A stretch of DNA of 64,000 nt, from the NCBI RefSeq assembly GCF_001559595.1, contig NZ_LNTY01000056.1, forward strand, positions 1 to 64,000, written 5' to 3'. This DNA is from Enterovibrio coralii (GTDB lineage Bacteria; Pseudomonadota; Gammaproteobacteria; Enterobacterales; Vibrionaceae). Under the pieces are notes generated by a model. It worked only from the letters and a program-made list of their open reading frames with translations. It was not told the DNA's origin and did no database searches. How positions within the stretch are numbered: position 1 is the first letter of the stretch; each line of letters begins with the position of its first letter. Of this stretch, positions 54,774-63,124 are shown in pieces. The translations under genes were made by a program, and so were the position numbers.

Positions 54774-55259
54774 ATGATTCGTATTGGACACGGTTTTGAT
54801 GTGCACAAATTTGGTGGTGAAGGCCCGGTCATTATTGGCGGCGTGAGCGTCCCTTACGAGCAAGGTCTGATTGCACACTCTGATGGCGACGTTGCCCTGC
54901 ACGCCGTTTGTGATGCGCTGCTTGGCGCGATCGCGGCAGGTGACATTGGTCGTCATTTTCCAGATACCGATGCTGAGTGGGAAGGTGCAGACAGCCGCTT
55001 CCTGCTCCGCGATGTGTACGCAAAAGTAAAAGCAAAAGGCTATGTGATAGGTAACCTGGACGTAACCATCATGGCACAGGCACCGAAAATGGCCCCGCAC
55101 ATTGATGCAATGTGTGCGGCGATTGCCGAGGATCTTGAAACGGATATCAGCAACATTAACGTTAAAGCCACCACGACTGAGCGACTGGGTTTCACTGGCC
55201 GCAAAGAAGGTATCGCCTGTGAGGCGGTGGTGATCATCCGTAAGGACTCCCATGACTGA
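54774..55259 (+). CDS. ispF: 2-C-methyl-D-erythritol 2,4-cyclodiphosphate synthase
   Basis: 161 residues from ATG 54774 after GAGAGGACAG. It makes MEcPP in the MEP pathway. The zinc ligands D9 and H11 (GHGFDVHKFGG) and the HSDGDVALHAVCDALLGA segment with His are present. Its end overlaps truD by 8 bases. Confidence 0.96.
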   Translation: MIRIGHGFDVHKFGGEGPVIIGGVSVPYEQGLIAHSDGDVALHAVCDALLGAIAAGDIGRHFPDTDAEWEGADSRFLLRDVYAKVKAKGYVIGNLDVTIMAQAPKMAPHIDAMCAAIAEDLETDISNINVKATTTERLGFTGRKEGIACEAVVIIRKDSHD

Positions 55260-56310
55260 TGTAATGAATTCGTTGGCTTACCTGCACGGTAAGCCGACAG
55301 CGACCGGTAAGCTGAAAGCAAAACCTGAACACTTTTTTGTTAGTGAAACGCTGGACTTCACGCCAGCAGGCCACGGCGAACACTTTTTGGTGCGTATCCG
55401 CAAAATCGGTGAGAACACCAAATATGTTGCCAATGAGCTGGCAAAAGCGTGTGGCGTGAAATCACGTGACGTGAGCTGGGCGGGTTTGAAAGACAGACAC
55501 GCGGTGACGGAACAATGGTTCAGTGTTCACCTGCCAGGTCAACCAGACCCAGACCTTTCTGATTTTGTCGCGTCACACGAAGGTGTCGATGCCATTTTGG
55601 AAACAGCGCGCCACGACAAAAAAATGCGTCCGGGCGATCTGATTGGTAACCGCTTTAAACTGGTTATCACAGATTTTGAGGGCGACGACGCAATTGAAGC
55701 CCGTTTGGCCGACATTCGCGAAAAAGGTGTACCAAACTATTTCGGAAGTCAGCGTTTTGGTCGCAATGGTAATAATGTGACGTCTGCGCGTGACTGGGGA
55801 CAGGATAAATTCCGTGTGCGCGACAAGAGTAAGCGAAGCTTTTACCTGTCAGCCGCGCGTTCGTTCCTGTTCAATCAGGTGCTGTCTTCTCGCATCGAGA
55901 AAGGTCTTTGCCACAGTGTGATGTTGGGTGATTTGCTGATCAATGCCAATGAAGAAACGCTGTTGGTCGAAGATATCGATGCTGCAATGCAAAAACTGGC
56001 GACGGGTGAGTGGCAGATTTCTGGCCCAATGACAGGTGACAACGCATTGCCAACTCAGCAAGACGCACAAGCCTTTGAGCAAGCGATTGTGGATACCGAA
56101 CCACACCTGTTGGCGGTCATTCGCAGTAACCGCATGCGTCATGAGCGTCGTCCGTTACTTCTGTTCCCAGAAAACATGGTATGGGAGCGTGACGGTGACA
56201 CGCTGACAATCGACTTCTCGTTGCCTGCAGGTTGTTTTGCAACGGCAGTGATGCGTGAAGTGATGGAAGAAACCAACGATGGAGAGTTCGATGCACGTTT
56301 TGATCAGTAA
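55252..56310 (+). CDS. truD: tRNA pseudouridine(13) synthase TruD
   Basis: Up to 352 residues. Catalytic Asp is in WAGLKDRHAVTEQWF (about residue 82), followed by NYFGSQRFGRNGNN and RSFYLSAARSFLFNQ. E. coli TruD has 349 residues. The start could be ATG 55252 or the ATG four codons later; both are used in the family. It overlaps ispF and, at its end, surE by 20 bases. Confidence 0.95.
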   Translation: MTDVMNSLAYLHGKPTATGKLKAKPEHFFVSETLDFTPAGHGEHFLVRIRKIGENTKYVANELAKACGVKSRDVSWAGLKDRHAVTEQWFSVHLPGQPDPDLSDFVASHEGVDAILETARHDKKMRPGDLIGNRFKLVITDFEGDDAIEARLADIREKGVPNYFGSQRFGRNGNNVTSARDWGQDKFRVRDKSKRSFYLSAARSFLFNQVLSSRIEKGLCHSVMLGDLLINANEETLLVEDIDAAMQKLATGEWQISGPMTGDNALPTQQDAQAFEQAIVDTEPHLLAVIRSNRMRHERRPLLLFPENMVWERDGDTLTIDFSLPAGCFATAVMREVMEETNDGEFDARFDQ

Positions 56311-57039
56311 TGATGACGGCGTATTCGCAGAAGGCATCAATGTACTGGCAGAAGTGCTGTCGGAAATCGCAACAGTCACTGTGGTCGCACCGGACAGAAA
56401 CCGCTCTGGTGCGTCTAATTCACTGACGCTGGAAAATCCGCTGCGTCTTCGTGAAGTGGGTGAGCGTCGCTACGCCGTGCAAGGTACACCGACGGACAGT
56501 GTGCATATGGCACTGAACGCGGTGATCAAAGAGCCGGTTGATTACGTGATCACGGGAATCAACATGGTGCAAACTTGGGTGACGACGTGCTTTACTCAGG
56601 CACGGTCGCGGCGGCAACGGAAGGCTTCTTCATGGGCGTCCCTGCGATAGCCGTCTCCCTTTGTGGCTCCTCGCATTTCCATACCGCGGCACAAGTGGTA
56701 AAAAAAGTGGTAGAGGGTGCCAAAGTGCGCCCCTTACCTGTTGATCGTATCCTGAACATTAACGTGCCTGATTGCGCCTATGACGAGCTCAAAGGCTGGC
56801 AAGTGACGCGTTTGGGTGCGAGACATCGCGCCGAAGACATGATTCACGATGTCGATCCGAGAGGGCACAGCATCTACTGGATTGGTCCTCCGGGCGCGAA
56901 ACAAGACGCAGGCCCTGGAACCGACTTTTACGCGATAGAGACTCAATGTGTCTCATTGACGCCGTTGCAAGTCGATCTCACAGCGCATGATACGCTGGCC
57001 GCGCTGGCACAATGGGTTACTTCTGAAACAGAACAATAA
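56291..57039 (+). CDS. surE: 5'/3'-nucleotidase SurE (one apparent frameshift)
   Basis: Stationary-phase survival nucleotidase. Start ATG 56291 after GGAGAGTTCG gives MHVLISNDDGVFAEGI, with the metal-binding NDDG. APDRNRSGASNSLTL and VQGTPTDSVHMAL follow. The frame breaks near 56566 in GINMGANLGDDVLYSG; one G restores the motif, and GTVAAATEGFFMGVPAIAVS runs on to the stop at 57039. Repaired length is 249 residues. Confidence 0.93.
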
Positions 57040-57051
57040 AAGGTGATATTG

Positions 57052-57672
57052 GTGAATTACACGCATTCACTTATTCAACAGCTCCATTCTCTAGGAATTA
57101 ATGACCAACGTGTTTTAGATGCGATTGGTCGGCTTCCTCGTCATCTTTTTGTTTCAGAGGCGATGGCTCATCAGGCTTACGACAATAACGCGCTGCCAAT
57201 TGGATTTGGTCAAACCATCTCCCAGCCGTATATCGTGGCAAAAATGACGGAACTCCTTAATCTTCAACACGGTAGTAAAGTCTTGGAGATTGGCACAGGA
57301 TCGGGTTTTCAAACTTGCGTTCTTGCGCAACTTGTTGATCATGTTTATTCCGTGGAGCGAATTAAGCAGTTGCAAATGACCGCAAAGCGACGTTTTAAGC
57401 AGCTTGAGCTCTATAATATCTCGACAAAACATGGTGATGGCTGGCAAGGATGGGCAAGCAAAGGCCCGTTTGATGCCATCATTGTCACTGCTGCTGCAGC
57501 AAGCATGCCTCAGGTGCTTTGCGAACAGCTTGCAGAGGGCGGAAGCCTGATTATTCCTGTCGGCGAAGCGGATCAGGTACTGTATAAAGTCACCCGTAAT
57601 GGTGAGCATTTTGAGACTACAGCAATTGAAGCGGTAAGATTCGTTCCGCTGGTTGCTGGCGATTTGGCATAG
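57052..57672 (+). CDS. pcm: protein-L-isoaspartate O-methyltransferase
   Basis: 206 residues if GTG 57052 (MNYTHSLIQQL) is used; it has AAAAGGTGA upstream. GTG 57043 is an alternative. It repairs isoaspartyl residues. NALPIGFGQTISQPYIVAKM is the family hallmark, with SAM-binding VLEIGTGSGFQTCVLA and the end AVRFVPLVAGDLA. surE-pcm-nlpD-rpoS is conserved in enterics and vibrios. Confidence 0.95.
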   Translation: MNYTHSLIQQLHSLGINDQRVLDAIGRLPRHLFVSEAMAHQAYDNNALPIGFGQTISQPYIVAKMTELLNLQHGSKVLEIGTGSGFQTCVLAQLVDHVYSVERIKQLQMTAKRRFKQLELYNISTKHGDGWQGWASKGPFDAIIVTAAAASMPQVLCEQLAEGGSLIIPVGEADQVLYKVTRNGEHFETTAIEAVRFVPLVAGDLA

Positions 57673-57682
57673 GTAACGTCTG

Positions 57683-58675
57683 GTGGTAAGGGTTTCAATT
57701 CAGTTGAAAATTTTGTTTTTTCTGCCTGTGTTGGTTCTTCTTACTGCTTGTTCGGTATCAAGCCCCGCACCTGTATCGAGTGTTAGTCCAGACTATAGTC
57801 AAGTAGAGCGTGGTAGCTACAGAGGCAGTTATTACGAGGTTCAGAAGGGCGATACGCTCTACTATATTGCTTATATTACTGACCGAGATGTTAACGACAT
57901 CATCGCGGCAAATAAGCTCACCAGACCCTATACTATCTTCCCGGGTCAGAAGCTAAACCTTTGGAAAGAAAAGTACATTCCACCTTCCTATGGCAAGAAG
58001 GGCACGGCTCCTGTGGTCGTTGCCGCTGCGACAACTGCTGCTGTTGCTACCGCACCCGCTGCGACAACTGCTGCTGTTGCTACCGCACCCGCTGCGGCAG
58101 CGAAGCCGCCAGTTGCTTCTACAGGATCATCTGCTAAATCAGGCAAAGAGAATCAAAAATACGTTTCGCAAAAAAAGTCTGGATCCTCTTCTCAATCTCA
58201 GAAAAAAGTTGAACCGAAGAAACCGAAAGAGTACAGTCAGCCTGTAACAAAAAGTAAACCAACTGCTGACAAGTCTGCAAATAAAACCGCAGCGTCAAAT
58301 AAAGCAATTAGTTGGCAATGGCCTTCAAGCGGTCGAGTCGTTTCCGGTTTCTCCAGTTCGGAGATGGGAAACAAAGGCATCGACATTGCTGGTAAGCGCG
58401 GCCAATCGATTAATGCTTCTGCAGATGGCAAGGTCGTGTACGCAGGTAACGCACTCCGAGGTTACGGAAATTTAATCATTATTAAACACAATGATGATTA
58501 CCTTAGTGCCTACGCACACAACGACCGGATTTTTGTTTCAGAAAGACAGAGCGTCAAAAAGGGGCAAAAAATAGCATCCATGGGCAGCTCTGGCACTAAT
58601 GCTGTTAGGTTACATTTTGAGATTCGCTACAAAGGAAAATCGGTGAACCCGCTTCGGTACTTGCCCAAGCGATAA
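57683..58675 (+). CDS. nlpD: NlpD-type LysM/M23 lipoprotein, murein hydrolase activator
   Basis: 330 residues. Lipoprotein signal with lipobox LTAC (Cys near residue 23). LysM at about 51-95 (YEVQKGDTLYYIAYITDRDV). A low-complexity Ala/Thr/Pro linker with a duplicated 11-residue unit follows, then a Lys/Ser-rich stretch, then a C-terminal M23 domain (GNLIIIKHNDDYLSAYAHND; LHFEIRYKGKSVNPLRYLPK). The first zinc-ligand His is missing (NKGIDIAG), as in NlpD activators of AmiC. The start is GTG 57683 after AGGTAACG. rpoS promoters commonly lie inside nlpD in related bacteria. Confidence 0.92.
   Translation: MVRVSIQLKILFFLPVLVLLTACSVSSPAPVSSVSPDYSQVERGSYRGSYYEVQKGDTLYYIAYITDRDVNDIIAANKLTRPYTIFPGQKLNLWKEKYIPPSYGKKGTAPVVVAAATTAAVATAPAATTAAVATAPAAAAKPPVASTGSSAKSGKENQKYVSQKKSGSSSQSQKKVEPKKPKEYSQPVTKSKPTADKSANKTAASNKAISWQWPSSGRVVSGFSSSEMGNKGIDIAGKRGQSINASADGKVVYAGNALRGYGNLIIIKHNDDYLSAYAHNDRIFVSERQSVKKGQKIASMGSSGTNAVRLHFEIRYKGKSVNPLRYLPKR
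58028..58093 (+). repeat. Two tandem 33-base repeats in the nlpD linker
   Basis: The unit starting GCGACAACTGCTGCTG runs 58028-58060 and is repeated exactly at 58061-58093. It encodes an 11-residue Ala/Thr/Val/Pro unit twice, in frame. Copy number may vary among strains by slippage. Confidence 0.9.
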
Positions 58676-58729
58676 ACCGGGACAGAGATTGCTGTACTGT
58701 CTAGCTGCTACGCCAAATTGGGAGGCGCT

Positions 58730-59707
58730 ATGAGTCAGAATAATACTGCAAAGAAAGTGGAAGACCTGGTTGAAGACGTTGACATGGAGCAAATGGAGCT
58801 CGAAGAGGAAGCGGAATCAACTGTAGAAGAAACCGAAGAGTCGGTATCCTTCGCTGCATCATCGAAAGCACTCGATGCGACGCAGCTCTACCTCAGCGAG
58901 ATTGGTTATTCACCACTGCTGACGGCAGAAGAAGAAGTGCTTTACGCCCGCCGTGCGTTGCGTGGTGATGAAGCTGCCCGCAAACGTATGATCGAAAGTA
59001 ACCTCCGCTTGGTGGTTAAGATCTCACGTCGTTACTCTAACCGTGGTCTTGCGCTGCTTGATCTGGTGGAAGAGGGCAATCTCGGCCTTATTCGTGCAGT
59101 AGAAAAGTTCGATCCTGAACGTGGTTTCCGCTTCTCGACTTACGCGACATGGTGGATTCGTCAAACGATAGAACGCGCGATAATGAACCAAACGCGTACC
59201 ATTCGTCTGCCTATTCACGTGGTGAAAGAGCTGAACGTCTACCTGCGTACTGCGCGTGAGCTTGCTCAAAAGCTAGATCATGAGCCAACCGCAGAAGATA
59301 TCGCTTTGCAGCTGGATAAGCCTGTAGAAGACGTCAACCGCATGCTGCGCCTCAATGAGCGTATCAGTTCGGTCGATAACCCTATCGGCGGTGATTCAGA
59401 GAAAGCCCTTTTGGACATCATCCCTGATGAAAAAGAAGGCGGCCCTGAAAGCACCACGCAAGACGATGACATGAAAAAGTCTATCGTGCATTGGCTCCAA
59501 GAGCTGAATCCAAAGCAGCGTGAAGTGCTTGCTCGTCGTTTTGGTCTGCTGGGTCATGAAGCGTCAACGTTGGAAGATGTTGGTCGCGAGATTGGTCTGA
59601 CGCGTGAACGTGTTCGTCAAATTCAGGTTGAAGGTCTGCGTCGTCTGCGCGATATGCTGACCCATCAAGGTTTGAACATCGAATCACTGTTCAACACTGA
59701 GCACTAA
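58730..59707 (+). CDS. rpoS: RNA polymerase sigma factor RpoS
   Basis: 325 residues from ATG 58730 with GGAGG four bases before CGCT. General stress/stationary-phase sigma factor. Region 1.2/2 (DATQLYLSEIGYSPLLTAEE; RMIESNLRLVVKISRRY; FSTYATWWIRQTIERAI), region 3 and region 4 (HEASTLEDVGREIGLTRERV) are all intact. The acidic N-terminus (EDVDMEQMELEEEAE) is typical of RpoS. Lies after nlpD as expected. Confidence 0.96.
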   Translation: MSQNNTAKKVEDLVEDVDMEQMELEEEAESTVEETEESVSFAASSKALDATQLYLSEIGYSPLLTAEEEVLYARRALRGDEAARKRMIESNLRLVVKISRRYSNRGLALLDLVEEGNLGLIRAVEKFDPERGFRFSTYATWWIRQTIERAIMNQTRTIRLPIHVVKELNVYLRTARELAQKLDHEPTAEDIALQLDKPVEDVNRMLRLNERISSVDNPIGGDSEKALLDIIPDEKEGGPESTTQDDDMKKSIVHWLQELNPKQREVLARRFGLLGHEASTLEDVGREIGLTRERVRQIQVEGLRRLRDMLTHQGLNIESLFNTEH

Positions 59708-59740
59708 GCCTCCGTTTTAGACATTCATTTTGTGCTCAAT

Positions 59741-59768
59741 AAAAAAGCCCCTCTGAAGGGGCTTTTTT
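59741..59768. terminator. Bidirectional terminator between rpoS and mutS
   Basis: AAAAAAGCCCCT / AGGGGCTTTTTT (loop CTGA). A/T runs on both sides serve both convergent genes. Confidence 0.92.
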
Positions 59769-59827
59769 GATCGTACCGTCTGGCGTGACGAAAGAACGCG
59801 TCGCGGTGAGAATGGCTGCCGTAAAAG

Positions 59828-62395
59828 CTACAGCAAGGTTTTCAAGCGATATAGCGCATCGAGAGCCTGACGTGGTGTTAGGTTATCTGGCTCGATATCT
59901 GCCAGCACTTTTTCCACTTCACTCAACTCAGGAAGCAAAGACAACTGCGCGGCGGGTACCTGCGGTGCATGCTCGCCTGTCACCACTTCATGGCCACTTG
60001 CTTCCAATTGGCGAAGCTTGGTCTTAGCACGCTGAATCACGGTTTTCGGCACGCCAGCCAACCCTGCTACGGCAAGGCCATAAGACTTGCTTGCTGCGCC
60101 TTCTTGTACCGCGTGCATAAAGGCAATCTCATCCCCGTGCTCCACCGCGTCCAGATGCACATTGACCAAGCCATTAACTTGTCCTGCCAATTCGGTCAGT
60201 TCAAAGTAGTGGGTGGCAAACAGCGTCATTGATTTCAGTCTTTCCGCCAGCCACTCCGCACTTGCCCATGCCAGAGACAGGCCGTCATAGGTACTGGTGC
60301 CGCGGCCGATTTCATCCATCAACACCAAGCTGTTCTCTGTGGCGTTGTGCAGGATGTTCGCGGTTTCTGTCATCTCAACCATGAAGGTTGAGCGACCAGA
60401 GGCCAAATCATCAGAGGCACCGATACGGGTGAAGATACGATCGACTGGGCCTAAGGTTACCGATTCGGCCGGTACATAAGAGCCGATGTGTGCCAAAAGG
60501 GTGATCAGTGCAGTTTGGCGCATGTAGGTCGATTTACCGCCCATGTTCGGGCCAGTAATGATTTGCATACGGCGCTCTGCATTCAGCAGCGTTGGGTTGG
60601 CGATAAACGGCGCATCTAACACTTGCTCTACCACTGGGTGACGGCCACCTGCGATATCAATGCCGCGGGTCTCGGAAAGAGTTGGGCGGCAGTAGTTCAA
60701 GGTTTCTGCACGTTCTGCCAAGTTTGCAAGTACGTCTAGCGTCGACAGTGATTCTGCTGCGCGTTGCAGTTGCTCAAGGTGTGGCAGCAATTTGTCGAAC
60801 AGCTCTTCCCAAAGCTTTTTCTCCAATGCCAATGCTTTGGATTTGGAGTTAAGTACTTTGTCTTCGTGCTCTTTAAGCTCAGGGATGATGTAACGCTCAG
60901 CGTTTTTCAGCGTCTGACGGCGTACATAGTAAGGCGGCACAAGGTGGCTTTGACCACGGCTCACTTGGATATAGAAGCCGTGAACTTGGTTAAAGCCAAC
61001 TTTAAGCGTATCAATGTCATGGCGGTCACGCTCACGCGCTTCCAGCTCTTCAAGGTATTTAGTGGCACCGTCTGCTAGATCGCGCCATTCATCCAATTCT
61101 GCATTGTAACCTGGGGCGATGACACCGCCGTCGCGAATAACCACTGGCGGCGCTTCTACTACCGCCTCTTCCAGCAACTGCGTCAGCTCAGGCATTGGCG
61201 AACAAGCTTGTTTTAGCGGTGCAATAGCTTCGTCTTGTATTTCTTCCAGCAAGCTTTCAAGCTCTGGAAGCTGTTGCAGCGCACCGCGCAATCTTGCCAT
61301 GTCGCGTGGACGGGCAGAGCGAAGTGCCAGACGTGCTAGGATACGCTCCATGTCGCCAACCGGGCGTAAAGAGGAAGACAGGTCAACATAAAGCCCGGTG
61401 TCTTTCAGAGCGGTGATGGCATCAAGGCGGCGATTAACGATAGTAAAGTCGCGCATGGGTTGGTGCAGCCAGCGTTTTAGTAAACGGCTACCCATAGGGG
61501 TTGTGGTGCAATCCAGTACCGATGACACGGTATTTTCAAATCCGCCAGACAGGTTTTGGGTCAGCTCCAGATTTCGACGGGTGGCCGCATCCAAAATCAC
61601 TGACTGGTCTTTGTTTTCTTTTACTAAGGCGCGAATGTGCGGCAGGGCAGTACGCTGGGTATCTTTCACGTATTGCATCAAACAGCCTGCCGCGGCAAGG
61701 CCAAGGGCACAGTTTTCAACGCCAAAGCCGACCAAATCGCGGGTGCCGAATTGTTGGTTAAGCTGCTGCTTCGCCGTTTCTAAATCGAATTCCCAAATTG
61801 GGCGACGGCGGCTGCCTTTGCTCATTTCGGTCAGGGCGTGGTAGGTGAAATCTTCCGGGTACAACAGCTCAGCAGGGCGAGTGCGTTGAAGCTCTGCCTG
61901 CATTTCTTCTTCGGTTGCAGGCTCACTTAGCAGGAAGCGGCCCGAGGTGATATCCAGCGTGGCGTAACCGAATTGGTCATTGTGTGCGTAGATAGCGGCA
62001 ATCAGGTTATCGACGCGCTCATTCAGCAAGGCTTCGTCTGATACGGTACCTGGCGTGACAATACGCACGACCTGACGCTCAACGGGACCTTTGCTGGTGG
62101 TCGGATCGCCGATTTGTTCACAAATCGCGACGGATTCTCCCAGTTGAACCAGACGCGCGAGGTAACCTTCGACAGAATGGTAAGGAACGCCGGCCATAGG
62201 AATAGGCTCGCCATTCGAGGTGCCGCGTTTGGTCAGCGAGATATCAAGCAGTTGTGACGCTCGCTTGGCGTCATTAAAGAAAAGCTCATAGAAATCACCC
62301 ATTCGATAGAAAAGGAGCTCTTCTGGATGCTGCGCTTTAATTTTTAAGTATTGCTGCATCATCGGGGTGTGATTTGCTATTGCTTGTACTGTCAC
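59828..62395 (-). CDS. mutS: DNA mismatch repair protein MutS
   Basis: 855 residues if the GTG at 62395 is used, which fits Vibrio MutS (about 860). A much longer in-frame extension to 62692 overlaps the divergent pncC and is rejected; the next ATG in frame is 11 codons later. The mismatch-binding Phe is in LFYRMGDFYELF. The C-terminal ATPase has GPNMGGKSTYMRQTALI (Walker A), MDEIGRGTSTYDGLSLAW (Walker B/signature) and FATHYFELTEL. Next to rpoS, as in many vibrios. The ribosome site is weak. Confidence 0.93.
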   Translation of the reverse strand: MTVQAIANHTPMMQQYLKIKAQHPEELLFYRMGDFYELFFNDAKRASQLLDISLTKRGTSNGEPIPMAGVPYHSVEGYLARLVQLGESVAICEQIGDPTTSKGPVERQVVRIVTPGTVSDEALLNERVDNLIAAIYAHNDQFGYATLDITSGRFLLSEPATEEEMQAELQRTRPAELLYPEDFTYHALTEMSKGSRRRPIWEFDLETAKQQLNQQFGTRDLVGFGVENCALGLAAAGCLMQYVKDTQRTALPHIRALVKENKDQSVILDAATRRNLELTQNLSGGFENTVSSVLDCTTTPMGSRLLKRWLHQPMRDFTIVNRRLDAITALKDTGLYVDLSSSLRPVGDMERILARLALRSARPRDMARLRGALQQLPELESLLEEIQDEAIAPLKQACSPMPELTQLLEEAVVEAPPVVIRDGGVIAPGYNAELDEWRDLADGATKYLEELEARERDRHDIDTLKVGFNQVHGFYIQVSRGQSHLVPPYYVRRQTLKNAERYIIPELKEHEDKVLNSKSKALALEKKLWEELFDKLLPHLEQLQRAAESLSTLDVLANLAERAETLNYCRPTLSETRGIDIAGGRHPVVEQVLDAPFIANPTLLNAERRMQIITGPNMGGKSTYMRQTALITLLAHIGSYVPAESVTLGPVDRIFTRIGASDDLASGRSTFMVEMTETANILHNATENSLVLMDEIGRGTSTYDGLSLAWASAEWLAERLKSMTLFATHYFELTELAGQVNGLVNVHLDAVEHGDEIAFMHAVQEGAASKSYGLAVAGLAGVPKTVIQRAKTKLRQLEASGHEVVTGEHAPQVPAAQLSLLPELSEVEKVLADIEPDNLTPRQALDALYRLKTLL

Positions 62396-62512
62396 GATCT
62401 GGCCTGCAAAATTACAATAAGAAGTAGAGGCAACAAGGATACGTGAATCGCGGTAAACGGGTAAAGTATCGATATCGCGATGACGGAAAAATGAAGCTGA
62501 AAGAGGAAGTGC

Positions 62513-63001
62513 ATGGAACAACTTGTAAAAACAGCCACGCGGATTGGAGAGCGTCTGGTCGCGAACGGACAGACAGTGACAACTGCCGAGTCTTGTACGG
62601 GCGGTGGCATTTCTTATGTACTGACAGAAGTGGCAGGCAGTTCGGCATGGTTTGAACGCGCCTTTGTTACTTACAGCAATGATGCTAAGCAAGAGTTGGT
62701 GGGCGTGAAAGAAGCCACGTTACTGGCTCACGGTGCTGTTAGTGAAGACGTGGTCGCCGAAATGGCCTTAGGTGCACGTGACGCGGCGAACGCCGATTTT
62801 GGCTTAGCAGTGAGTGGCATTGCAGGACCAACTGGCGGCACGGATGATAAACCCGTTGGCATGGTGTGTTTTGGGTGGGCAACCAAAGCTGGGGTGGTCA
62901 CGGAAACCTGTCTGTTTGATGGCGACCGTCATACCATTCGTCGCAATACCATTGCGCACAGCCTTTGTCGTCTCTTGTCGTATCTCGAAGGCGAAAAATA
63001 A
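62513..63001 (+). CDS. pncC: nicotinamide-nucleotide amidase (CinA C-terminal domain family)
   Basis: 162 residues. Deamidates NMN to nicotinic acid mononucleotide in pyridine nucleotide salvage. Motif TTAESCTGGGIS with the catalytic Ser (near residue 25) and SGIAGPTGGTDDKPVGMVCF are conserved. Length matches stand-alone E. coli PncC (165). ATG 62513 follows AAAGAGGAAGTGC. It sits directly upstream of recA, as in E. coli and vibrios. Confidence 0.95.
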   Translation: MEQLVKTATRIGERLVANGQTVTTAESCTGGGISYVLTEVAGSSAWFERAFVTYSNDAKQELVGVKEATLLAHGAVSEDVVAEMALGARDAANADFGLAVSGIAGPTGGTDDKPVGMVCFGWATKAGVVTETCLFDGDRHTIRRNTIAHSLCRLLSYLEGEK

Positions 63002-63046
63002 GAGCGTGGCACGATTGGAAAGAAAATTGTTATACAGGGCTAGACA

Positions 63047-63062
63047 CTGTATAAATGGACAG
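63047..63062 (+). promoter_or_regulatory. LexA (SOS) box of recA
   Basis: CTGTATAAATGGACAG fits the gammaproteobacterial SOS consensus CTGT-N8-ACAG exactly, 62 bases before the recA start. Confidence 0.9.
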
Positions 63063-63124
63063 TATACTTAGCATCAATTAACGATTAGTTATCTGAACGA
63101 TTATTGCATCCTTTGGAGATTCAA

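Noticed and set aside
62396..62692. 99-residue N-terminal extension of MutS
   Set aside because: It overlaps the start of divergent pncC and shows no match to MutS N-termini.
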